In this document: positions 21,201 to 27,868 of the stretch, one piece after another | Position numbering within the stretch: the first letter of the stretch is position 1 | Layout of the letters: every line of letters begins with the position of its first letter | Assembly: GCA_958296295.1 (NCBI GenBank) | Contig: OY282460.1 | Span: forward strand, 3,100,001 to 3,164,000 | Length of the DNA: 64,000 bases | Origin: an uncultured Pseudomonadales bacterium | Lineage (GTDB): Bacteria; Pseudomonadota; Gammaproteobacteria; Pseudomonadales; Azotimanducaceae | Reading direction: 5' to 3' | Translations under genes and position numbers: made by a program | The notes under the pieces: generated by a model | The model's input: only the letters and a program-made list of their open reading frames with translations | What the model was told of the DNA's origin: nothing | Databases searched by the model: none

Positions 21201-21899
21201 CCCGCGGCCGAGACTCAGCTCCGTGAGCGAGGTAAGGCCAGCCAGCGGCACAAGATCGGACACCTCGTTGGCTTGGAGACTCAGTGTTGTCAGCGACGCG
21301 AGGCCAGCCAGCGGCGCAAGATCGGAGATCTGGTTGGCTGTGAGATAGAGTTCCGTCAGCGACGTGAGGCGGGCTAGGGGCGCAAGATCGGAGATCTGGT
21401 TGTGTGCGAGATAGAGTTCCGTCAGCGACGTGAGGCGGGCTAGGGGCGCAAGATCGGAGATCTGGTTGTGTGCGAGATGCAGTCTTGCCAGCGACGCGAG
21501 GCCAACCAGCGGCGCAAGATCGGACACTTCGTTGTAATACAGAAACAGGTCCGTCAGCGACGCGAGGCCGGACAACGGCGCAAGATCGGAGATTGCACCC
21601 CTGTCCAAAGTTAGGCCTCGCAGGTTAAGCGCATACTCAATGCCGGTGATTTCGCGCACGCTGGAAGCGCGAAAGTAGCGGAGGCCTTCCATCTCGCCGC
21701 GGGTGATTGGCTCGTCCGAATCCTTCCCTAGTGCCCGTTCCAGAGCCTTGCGAAGGGCCGCATCAGGAATCTCGACCAGCGTTTCCGAATCGGTGCCTTC
21801 TACCTCGCCAAGCGCCGGTTGCCACGACGCACCGGCCGCCACCGCCCCCGCAAGGAGGGCGAACAGAAGCGCCGCGCGTTTGGGTGCTTTGGCGTGCAT
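18234..21899 (-). CDS. Large secreted leucine-rich-repeat protein with repeated C-terminal modules
   Basis: 1,221 aa with a signal peptide (MHAKAPKRAALLFALLAGAV to about residue 31). A short N-terminal motif follows (IPDAALRKALERALGK), which recurs as IADPALRGAVEAELRKGV at about residue 550. Two blocks of 22-residue LRRs with the internalin-like consensus SDLAPLAGLTSLTELxL occupy about 90-480 and 570-720. The C-terminal 470 residues hold four related modules of about 115 aa in an A-B-A-B order (GFVRIVNRS, STLRVVNTE, GFLRVVNRS, SKLRLINNG). There is no membrane anchor or sorting motif at the C-terminus. It follows the metalloprotease gene by 3 bp and is likely co-transcribed. A surface adhesion or protein-binding role is inferred. 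Confidence 0.85.
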   Translation of the reverse strand: MHAKAPKRAALLFALLAGAVAAGASWQPALGEVEGTDSETLVEIPDAALRKALERALGKDSDEPITRGEMEGLRYFRASSVREITGIEYALNLRGLTLDRGAISDLAPLSGLASLTDLFLYYNEVSDLAPLVGLASLARLHLAHNQISDLAPLARLTSLTELYLAHNQISDLAPLARLTSLTELYLTANQISDLAPLAGLASLTTLSLQANEVSDLVPLAGLTSLTELSLGRGIQGNEVSDLAPLAGLTSLTELYVNLNEASDLAPLAGLTSLTILHLIGNGISDLAPLAGLTSLKALDLGGYGWDNNFISDLAPLAGLTSLTSLGLDRNLFSDLDPLGRLTSLEHLDLSHNRNLSDFTPLAGLVSLTSLNLHGNRMDDHAVLSGLTSLETLGLAGTRISDLAPLAGLTRLTDLTLNGNPILDFAAISTFTSLARLHLWATGMSDVDLAALSDLALLEELNLGWNGISDVSPLLRNGGIGDGDRVRLERNRLSLKTIETDIPELVERGVEVSFDAPPAVPEGAELAEIADPALRGAVEAELRKGVGWPVTIDDLSELVRLDVSNRGAEDLTGLELATNLRFLDLGGSNIEDIASLTGLPLVELSLRDTGIEDVALLADMDRLTYLALDGNLISDLPTLTDQLWSLHLTDNSISDITALANLHLLGELRVSGNSITSLSPLAGMRYLRYLHASDNQVTDIAPLNFESLAELHLSNNAVQDISPLLNGEKLLMVDVRGNPLSGEAMSVLSALRERRVTVLAGETVPYFPAAGAGRLGFVRIVNRSEAGGEVLIEAVDDAGVRVGPVRLQVGARRAAHFNSADLENGNAAKGFGGGIGRPTAGDWRLEVVSSLDIEVLSYIRTGDGFVTAMHDIAPDAMLPFFNPGSNQRQQSTLRVVNTEAEPAKWVTGGYDDNGKWHAMAGSIKVRPQHALTLTAQALENAHGLGDGAGKWRLRVRGFPWLAMSLLESPTGHLTNLSTVPNNAEPLADGGWRHRVPLFLAAGGTRTGFLRVVNRSNVSGEVAIEAVDDEGNRAGPVFLELGSRQTVHFNSDDLEAGNNAKGLAGGVGTGEGDWRLALTSELDLQVLSYIRTADGFLTSMHDLAPHAEDGSHRVVFFNPGSNTRQVSKLRLINNGDVAARAIIAGVDDGGSNSSPVSVAVPAASVRTFTAAELEAGSERLSGRLGDGGGKWRLRVTADAPLAVMSLLETPTGHLANVSTGTAD
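21344..21475. repeat. Two identical 66-bp units in the LRR coding region
   Basis: The unit at 21344-21409 is repeated exactly at 21410-21475; each encodes one 22-residue LRR (DLAPLARLTSLTELYLAHNQ plus two residues). Neighbouring units are diverged, so this pair reflects a recent duplication or gene conversion. Confidence 0.9.
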
Positions 21900-21902
21900 T
21901 TT

Positions 21903-23240
21903 TCAGTCCGTCCCCGAACGGCTTTGCCGGTAGTTGGCGACCCTGTGGCGATTTCGGTTCAACGCAAGGACGGCGTCCGTGGGCCCGTCCACCAGCGCCC
22001 GCTGCCTGCTAAACCTAGACACGCCGAGCGGCGTACCCGTGGGACCGTATCGCCACGGTGAAGAAAAAAGTGGGACAAAGAGAGGGGCTTTCCCCGAGGC
22101 CTCGCACCGGTTCGTATATGCCATGACGGTTACTTCGCAGACCCTCCCGTCCCCAGCGAAGCCGTACTCATACCCATGAGATCCATCAACATAGCGGTCG
22201 TGAACCAACCCCATGTTGTGGCCGATCTCATGGGTTATTGCATTGATGCTGAAGGCACCCTGCGCGATGCCACCATTACTACGAGCGAGCAAATGCACCA
22301 GATCGGCACCAAGGGTGTCCCGCAGGATGTGAACGCTGTCCATGTGGCCATCGGCAGGATCGACTAGCCGATTAATGTCCGTAGAGATGTTCTCTCCTTC
22401 TTCATAGTCCACCCTTTCCGCGCCGACGAGGTTCACAGAGACAAACGCACCACTGCGTTCAAATGTGTGATTGGTGATGCTGACAATCCAGTCGACATAC
22501 AATTTCGTTAGCGCCTCGCCGCGGTGGTACTCCTCAATCCAAGGCGTCCAGACCACTAGGAGGTCCACCGCCGTAACATCGTCCGCGGTGCCTTGCGCGC
22601 CGGACGCATCATCCGAGACATCCGAGATACCCAACTCAGGATGCTCCGGTTGCACCACGCCGGCGCAGTCGACGGGCGGCGCGTTTGTCACGTCCCGCAC
22701 GGCGTGAACGCCGCCGCCCAAGGGAACGACTTCGTACGAAACGTCCGGCGTCCAGATGGACGCCGAAACGGCCTGCGGGTGTACCACCAACGTGACGAAT
22801 CCCACGCTGCGGCCTTCAATGCGACCGGACAGGGAATAGCCCCACGGCGTCGACGCTGTCCGCTCGACCACCATGTCGAGATCGACATCGGCGTTGACGT
22901 TCAGGCGCAGGCGCCCTTCGCCCGAGTCTTCGACTTCATCGCGCACCCTGGCCAGCTCGTTGCGGGCGACCCGCACGCGCCGTTCCCACGCCCCGCCGAC
23001 AGCCGAGGTTCTCCGCTCAGCCGACCCGACGTTGGCCGCTGGGGCCGCGGCCCTATCCTCCGCACCGGCGGGTTCCACCGGCAGAAAGAGCTCGGCCGCA
23101 TAGGACCAATTAGCCAGCAACAAGGCGGCCGCGCCAAGCACAACCCGCGCCGATGGCCTCAAGGGCAGTGGTTTCCGGCCGGTGCGCCCAGCAGCCCTGC
23201 CCCAAGCACAACCGCTCCCGACATTCTCATTCGAACTCAC
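21903..23240 (-). CDS. Secreted metzincin zinc metalloprotease
   Basis: 445 aa. A basic N-terminus and hydrophobic segment (about 34-49, ending SYA) suggest export. The catalytic motif HEIGHNMGLVHD at residues 337-348 matches HExxHxxGxxHD of reprolysin/adamalysin-like metzincins. The Met-turn VMAYTN lies about 24 residues later. The 200 residues before the catalytic domain look like a propeptide or accessory domain, and the segment starting VDLLVVWTPW opens the protease fold. The ATG overlaps the stop of the upstream membrane protein (ATGA), and the LRR gene follows after 3 bp. The substrate is unknown. Confidence 0.85.
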   Translation of the reverse strand: MSSNENVGSGCAWGRAAGRTGRKPLPLRPSARVVLGAAALLLANWSYAAELFLPVEPAGAEDRAAAPAANVGSAERRTSAVGGAWERRVRVARNELARVRDEVEDSGEGRLRLNVNADVDLDMVVERTASTPWGYSLSGRIEGRSVGFVTLVVHPQAVSASIWTPDVSYEVVPLGGGVHAVRDVTNAPPVDCAGVVQPEHPELGISDVSDDASGAQGTADDVTAVDLLVVWTPWIEEYHRGEALTKLYVDWIVSITNHTFERSGAFVSVNLVGAERVDYEEGENISTDINRLVDPADGHMDSVHILRDTLGADLVHLLARSNGGIAQGAFSINAITHEIGHNMGLVHDRYVDGSHGYEYGFAGDGRVCEVTVMAYTNRCEASGKAPLFVPLFSSPWRYGPTGTPLGVSRFSRQRALVDGPTDAVLALNRNRHRVANYRQSRSGTD

Positions 23241-24565
23241 TCGATTCCTCCACTGGCGTCCGGTGTCTGAGGCGGTGCGCTTCCCGGCCCGGTTCCCTCG
23301 GATCGTCGCGAGCCCGGTGGCGAAGGCAAAGTGGCGTCCCGGGCTGCCGGTTCGAGGCGCCCCGGGCTGGCCGTCGATGGTTCCGATTCGCCGCGCTCCT
23401 CGGTGCCGCAGAAGTCCTCAGGTACCGTAATGTGTACCGATCGGTTGAGCATCTCGATGCCAAATCGTCGATCGTCCGGCAAAGCGCCGTCGGCGGCAGG
23501 CTTCCTGCGCTGCATCTCGGCCGGGTCTCCCCATTTGTTGACTTGTACCTCGAACTCGACGCCTTCCTGGACACCCGAATAGACGACCGGCTCGCCGCCG
23601 GCGCAGAGATTGTTCGACGGCGCGAAGTCCTCGCCCTCCGCAGGACACTGCCACTTCTCTTTGGATTTGCTCTCATCCGCCAAGAAAGCGGCCACTGCAT
23701 CCGCACGCCGATTCGCAATCTCGCAGTTTAGTTGTGGGGAATGATCGGCGACGCCATTCAGCCTAACCGGTGCAACACTGGCGAACGCCGTCACCACGAA
23801 CCTTGGGATAGGTTCGCTAGGTAAGCGCCGGTGCTTCGAATTCCCACACTCCGCAATCGCTTTCCTGAAACTGTGCAGCCACGCCTGCTGCGACTTCTCC
23901 AAGCAGATTCCCTCTCCAGTCTTCAGCTGCGCGTTCTTGAGGTGCGTCAGCGAGAAGACGGTGTCGGTGCGCATGTGGACCTTGATTGTTTCCTTCGTGT
24001 CCTCGTCTTCGGCGTCCTCGGCACCGACTACGACGACGTGTCGGTCCACCACTTTGGAACGGTCGTACAGAGGAAGCGTCGCCGCCAACAAGATCGCAAA
24101 AGCCGCGAGCAAGAACGTCAGATACGCAGCTCTGGCGAGTGTCAGCAGCAGGTTGCCGGGAATCTTGGCGATATTGTCCCGCCAAGTAACGGCAAGGCTC
24201 TTGAGCACCTCCGGACTGGGACTCCACCCGCTACGGAATATGTCTTCTACGGCTTTCGCAAGCGGAATGAAAGCTGCCCAAGACAGCTTCCCTATCGACC
24301 GCAACAGGGCCCCGACCACGCCCACGGCGAGCAGGAAAGTCAGCGCTCTGACCATTTGGTAGTCCTGTTTGAGGATTCCGGCAATGAGTTCTTCCGGCCA
24401 GTATTGGTACAACAACCCAACAACCACCACCGGTAGCGCAATCGGCGCCACCGTCGCCACAACCAGCGCGAGGCGCGCAACAATGCGCAGCCCCAAGAGC
24501 GGCAGATACAGAACGATCCGCGTTGCCAAGACGAGGAACATCCGCAATGTTTCACCTATGGACAT
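23237..24565 (-). CDS. Multi-pass membrane protein with OmpA-like C-terminal segment
   Basis: 442 aa, no known name. Three or four hydrophobic segments lie in the first 175 residues (around 15-50, 72-90 and 142-168). After them comes a hydrophilic, probably periplasmic region. Around residues 265-310 it shows an OmpA-like pattern: FVVTAFASVAPV then NCEIANRRADAVAAFL, which resembles the peptidoglycan-binding NxxLSxRRAxxV element. The last 70 residues are Pro/Ser/Gly-rich. It is 4-bp coupled to the protease gene. I considered a Zorya ZorA/ZorB-type channel, but no MotA signature or partner helicase is present. Confidence 0.6.
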   Translation of the reverse strand: MSIGETLRMFLVLATRIVLYLPLLGLRIVARLALVVATVAPIALPVVVVGLLYQYWPEELIAGILKQDYQMVRALTFLLAVGVVGALLRSIGKLSWAAFIPLAKAVEDIFRSGWSPSPEVLKSLAVTWRDNIAKIPGNLLLTLARAAYLTFLLAAFAILLAATLPLYDRSKVVDRHVVVVGAEDAEDEDTKETIKVHMRTDTVFSLTHLKNAQLKTGEGICLEKSQQAWLHSFRKAIAECGNSKHRRLPSEPIPRFVVTAFASVAPVRLNGVADHSPQLNCEIANRRADAVAAFLADESKSKEKWQCPAEGEDFAPSNNLCAGGEPVVYSGVQEGVEFEVQVNKWGDPAEMQRRKPAADGALPDDRRFGIEMLNRSVHITVPEDFCGTEERGESEPSTASPGRLEPAARDATLPSPPGSRRSEGTGPGSAPPQTPDASGGIE

Positions 24566-24734
24566 GGGGCAACCAGACTCTCAAGTTGGGGAAGGAAGTT
24601 GGGAGGAAGCAGAGCGCTTCAATAACGCCCCGCGGCACGACAGCAGGCGCTGCAGATGCACCTGCCGCGGACCGTTCTTGCCTGGGCCGCGCCTTCTAGG
24701 CACGGCATCAGCGCCGATGGCCCATGCCGTTCCG

Positions 24735-25631
24735 TCATCTGGCGGTTCCGCTGCTGGCGGCTTCGACGTTGCAGCCGCCCGCGTCCTGCACTTCAAGGAG
24801 CACTACCCGATTGAGGAGTTCCTGATCGGTGCTCTGGATCGCATCATGGGCGTCCAAGAACGGCCGGCGCATGTGGGCGTAATCCCGCCACGGTTCATGC
24901 AGAACGTCGATACCGTTGTCCTCATTCACGCCCTGTTCGTTCAATCGGCCAATCACGCCGTCGGCGCGCAAGTTGGCCGCTTTCACGTTCAGAGCGTCCG
25001 ATTCCGGCATGCGCCTGCCTTGCCCGTCCACGAACTCCCTAGTGCTGGAGTAGCCTTGGATCTTCAGCCGAACCCGAGCAGTCGGCAAGGCGCAGGCAAG
25101 CAACGCCGCGGCAAACCTGTCGAGTTTCGCGCCCTGCTGGTCCGTGATGGCGATGCCGTGGCTGCTCGCCGTCAACTGCTCCAACGGCGATTGGTCGCCT
25201 GCCGTGTCCCCTTGCAGTCTGGCGTTTGAGAACGCCACCCAGATGAGCGGTTGAACCCCAGCCGCCGGCGTGCCGGGAGTCGCGGGCGTGCCGGGAGTAT
25301 CGACGCAACAGGCATCCCGAAGAGCCTGTTCGAGTTCACTGATGCGTTTGTTGAACTCGGTGGTCCCGAGGCGCGAAGCGACCGACTGCTCAAGTTCGTC
25401 CATGCGGCTATCGAAGGTCTTTCGCTTGAGATAGCCGTCTTCCTCCAAGCGTTCCGAGACGGCCTCGGCAATCACCTCCACCCCCGGGCCATTCGGCGGC
25501 GGACCATTCGGCGGCTCCGAGATATACAACCACCCTAGAACCGCCACGGCGACAGCGAGAATGGCCGTTGCCACGGCCAGCAGCGTAGTCAGGGGGTTGC
25601 CCAAGTCCGGGGCCGGCGCATCTTCCGCCAT
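24735..25631 (-). CDS. Membrane-anchored protein with OmpA-like periplasmic domain
   Basis: 298 aa. One N-terminal membrane helix (about 15-36, TLLAVATAILAVAVAVLGWL) is followed by a Pro-rich spacer, then a predicted coiled-coil stretch (about 50-105). The C-terminal half carries an OmpA-like segment: VRLKIQGYSSTREF followed by ALNVKAANLRADGVIGRL. Topology suggests a periplasmic domain that contacts peptidoglycan or the partner encoded downstream. A 169-bp gap separates it from the next gene of the same strand; its ATG shares a base with the stop of the small ORF upstream. Confidence 0.6.
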   Translation of the reverse strand: MAEDAPAPDLGNPLTTLLAVATAILAVAVAVLGWLYISEPPNGPPPNGPGVEVIAEAVSERLEEDGYLKRKTFDSRMDELEQSVASRLGTTEFNKRISELEQALRDACCVDTPGTPATPGTPAAGVQPLIWVAFSNARLQGDTAGDQSPLEQLTASSHGIAITDQQGAKLDRFAAALLACALPTARVRLKIQGYSSTREFVDGQGRRMPESDALNVKAANLRADGVIGRLNEQGVNEDNGIDVLHEPWRDYAHMRRPFLDAHDAIQSTDQELLNRVVLLEVQDAGGCNVEAASSGTAR

Positions 25632-25843
25632 CAGCTACGCCTCCCCTGCAGGACAGCGTGGCGGACCCCGCGGCGCTGGTGCCGCGGACCTCGATTTCGC
25701 GTTGGCGCCGGCGCCGGACCGGCTATCGTGCTTCGGTTATGGAAGCGGTTGGTTGCAAGAATCATGCCAATGGTGGCACCTCCCGCCGCAGCGGAAACTT
25801 CGCCAGCGCACTTACGGCTACCAGCAGGCATCCCGCCTCTCAT
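25631..25843 (-). CDS. Small hypothetical protein (70 aa)
   Basis: A 70-aa ORF whose TGA overlaps the ATG of the following OmpA-like gene by 1 bp, an arrangement typical of coupled genes. It has a short Ala/Gly-rich hydrophobic stretch (AAAGGATIGMILA) and a basic Arg-rich tail. No family recognised. It may be spurious; its support is position only. Confidence 0.3.
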   Translation of the reverse strand: MRGGMPAGSRKCAGEVSAAAGGATIGMILATNRFHNRSTIAGPAPAPTRNRGPRHQRRGVRHAVLQGRRS

Positions 25844-25941
25844 TGGCTCTTCCCCAACCCTGTGAAGTCTGCAGCAAACCTATCGCGCCCGTCAGGACGT
25901 GTCAAGGGGCGGTGTCAAGCCCTCCAGCCCGTGCGTACCCC

Positions 25942-25949
25942 GCCTCGCT
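25942..25949. repeat. Target site duplication, left copy
   Basis: GCCTCGCT directly abuts the left terminal repeat and recurs at 27487-27494 abutting the right one. An 8-bp duplication is compatible with the ISMich2-type subgroup of ISKra4, as far as I recall. Confidence 0.9.
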
Positions 25950-25973
25950 GGGTGTGCGACGTTTTAGTGCGCG
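25950..25973 (+). repeat. Left terminal inverted repeat of the IS
   Basis: Begins GGGTGTGCGACG and ends TTTTAGTGCGCG; it is the exact reverse complement of 27463-27486 over 24 bp. This end is next to the transposase stop codon. Confidence 0.92.
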
Positions 25974-25978
25974 AGCCG

Positions 25979-27381
25979 TCAGGCGGCCATTGGCGGCGGT
26001 TTGCGCCGACGGCGCCAGAAGTCGTCGTACCGTTCGTCGCGGACGCACGAACGCAACGCCATGACGTCGTTCGCGCCGGCTCTGCTCCATCGCATGCCGG
26101 AACACTTGAGGCGCTCGCCGACCAGCGTCCGGCAGGAGCTCTCCACCATGCCCGAACCGATCAGCAGCCCCATCTCCCGGTACGCGGGGTAGCGCATCCG
26201 GCTCCGGTTGTTCTCCACGTAGCCGACGCACTGGTCGGCGGTCTTGTCGCCGGCGTGCCGGCGCAGTTCCCGCAGCACGTCGTCCACGCGCCCCTCGGAG
26301 AGCGCCGCGCAGACCTTCTCCGACCACGCCCGGCACAGCTCCGTGCCGGCGCCGTACACCGAGCGCCCCACTTCCCAGAGCCGCTCCCTGGCGTGCCGGA
26401 TGTCGACAATGCAAACGGCGTTCGGGAACAGTTCCGCGGCGGCGTTCCAGATCCACTTCGCGCCGTCGGCGACCACCACCTGCCGCTTCGCCGCCGCGAA
26501 CCCGAACCGCCCGGCGGCCCGCCAGAGCCGCCGCGCGAACGCCGACGGCTCCGCGTCCACGTCCCTCGACGCCGCGCTGTCGATAGCCGCCGTGTGCCGC
26601 GCCGAACCCGCGTCCCGCTCCGGCAGGCCGGTCTTCGCGTTCCGCCGCTCCGCCGTGTGGAACACCGCCACCTTCGCCTCCCGCGTCTTCGACGGCCGGC
26701 CGTCCTCCCCCGTCCCCGCGTCCCGCCGCACCACCGGCACCCCCGTGCCGTCCGGGCTGCAGCACATCGTCTCCGCCGGCGCCTCGCGCAACGCCGGCTC
26801 CGCCTCGTCCCACGCCGTGATCTCCCGTCCGACCTGCTTCGAGGCCCGCTCCGCCCGCTTCGCCGTCGCCTCCACGCCGGCCAGCCGGCCCAGGCGCGCC
26901 GCCGCCTTCTCGAAGCTCGCGTCCGCCGCCAGATCCGCCAGCGCCCACAGCGCCGCCGGCGTTCCCCGCACGCCGTCCCGCCCCGCGATGCCCAGCTCCT
27001 CGTCCAGAACGTGCCGCCCGCCCTTCGAGCACCCGCACGTCCAGTAGCCGCGCCGCAGCGACAGCGGGCCGAGCAGCGACAGCGGCGCCGTCGAGCGCGT
27101 GCCGCGCCGAACCATCGCCGAGCCGCAAGCCCCGCACGCCGGCGCCCCGGATTCCGCGTCCAGCGCCGACAGACCCTCCGAAAGCCCCGCCGCCGCGCCG
27201 CCAAGCAGAGCGCCCCGCAGGTCCAGCTCGAACTCCCGGAACCCCCGCCCGCCGCCCAGAACCTCCCGGCAAAGCTCCCGGAACTCCGGCGACGACGACA
27301 GCAGGCGGAGAACCTTCTCCCCGGAAAAGCCCACGCCTCCTTGCGCTCCAGCGCGTCTCGCGCCAACATGCCTTCCGTCAT
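25979..27381 (-). CDS. ISKra4-family transposase, likely needs a -1 frameshift
   Basis: The main frame ends at 25979 with a DDE-type transposase: a CxxC zinc-ribbon-like segment (CGACGSAMVRRG), RRGYWTCGCSKGG, AETMCCSPDGTGVP, KRQVVVADGAKWIWN, CIVDIRHARERLWEVG and, near the end, GLLIGSGMVESSCRTLVGER. The best start is the ATG at 27381 (MTEGMLARDALERKEAW) with AAGGGA 7 bp upstream, but it is in another frame for 19 codons. A -1 slip on the TTTT at 27328-27325 joins the frames to give about 467 aa. An AAGGAGG (27342-27336) lies just before it. The main frame alone has only a GTG start at 27334. Programmed slip or recent indel: both fit. Confidence 0.85.
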
Positions 27382-27462
27382 CGCGATTCCCTTCGCTGTG
27401 GTGGTTGACACCCTCAGCGTAACCGGGAATCGCGATGACTCCCCAAACCCTGCTCGCAGCCC

Positions 27463-27486
27463 CGCGCACTAAAACGTCGCACACCC
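27463..27486 (-). repeat. Right terminal inverted repeat of the IS
   Basis: Begins CGCGCACTAAAA and ends CGTCGCACACCC; exact reverse complement of the left end. It lies upstream of the transposase start. Confidence 0.92.
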
Positions 27487-27494
27487 GCCTCGCT
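27487..27494. repeat. Target site duplication, right copy
   Basis: GCCTCGCT, identical to 25942-25949, directly flanking the right terminal inverted repeat of the insertion sequence. Confidence 0.9.
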
Positions 27495-27501
27495 CTTGTC
27501 A

Positions 27502-27530
27502 TTGACAGCAGGCCCTACTAGCGCTATGGT
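27502..27530 (+). promoter_or_regulatory. Promoter of the tRNA-Pro/Arg/His cluster
   Basis: TTGACA (27502-27507) and TATGGT (27525-27530) with a 17-bp spacer, ending 13 bp before tRNA-Pro. The IS target duplication ends only 7 bp upstream, so the insertion just missed this promoter. Confidence 0.65.
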
Positions 27531-27543
27531 TCGCAGCGCTCGG

Positions 27544-27620
<77 letters not shown>

Positions 27621-27631
27621 GATTCCATGAA

Positions 27632-27708
27632 GCGCCCGTAGCTCAACCGGACAGAGCATCGGCCTTCTAAGCCGAGGGGTGAAGGTTCGAGTCCTTCCGG
27701 GCGTGCCA
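27632..27708 (+). tRNA. tRNA-Arg (anticodon TCT)
   Basis: Acceptor GCGCCCG/CGGGCGT with one G-T end pair, anticodon stem TCGGC/GCCGA and loop CTTCTAA (anticodon TCT), T-arm with TTCGAGT, encoded CCA. It starts 11 bp after tRNA-Pro. Confidence 0.97.
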
Positions 27709-27763
27709 GTGCGCGGCGTGGTCTGGAGCCTTGGCGGAGAGCCTTGCGGTGTTGAGAACCAAT

Positions 27764-27840
27764 GGTGGGTGTAGCTCAGCAGGTAGAGCCCCGGATTGTG
27801 GATCCGGTGGTCGTGGGTTCAAGTCCCATCATCCACCCCA
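27764..27840 (+). tRNA. tRNA-His (anticodon GTG)
   Basis: Acceptor GTGGGTG/CATCCAC. The histidine identity element is present: an extra G at -1 (27764) opposite C73. Anticodon stem CCGGA/TCCGG, loop TTGTGGA (anticodon GTG), T-arm with TTCAAGT, encoded CCA. Confidence 0.97.
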
Positions 27841-27868
27841 ATCGCCAAGCCGCTAAGCCCCTTCCCCC

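Larger units (their letters stand above)
25950..27486. mobile_element. ISKra4-family insertion sequence (1,537 bp)
   Basis: Complete element: perfect 24-bp terminal inverted repeats, an 8-bp direct target duplication (GCCTCGCT) and one transposase locus on the minus strand. The perfect ends and target duplication indicate a recent insertion. It landed between the envelope cluster and the tRNA promoter, apparently without breaking a recognisable gene. Confidence 0.92.

Noticed and set aside
21000..21560. Regular 66-bp repeats that could suggest a CRISPR-like or satellite array
   Set aside because: The periodicity equals 22 codons, the frame is open, and each unit is a leucine-rich repeat; there are no unique spacers.
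23237..25631. The two OmpA-like membrane genes as a Zorya-type defence system
   Set aside because: No MotA/TolQ signature, no ZorC/D helicase or nuclease nearby; the neighbours are a secreted protease and an LRR protein.
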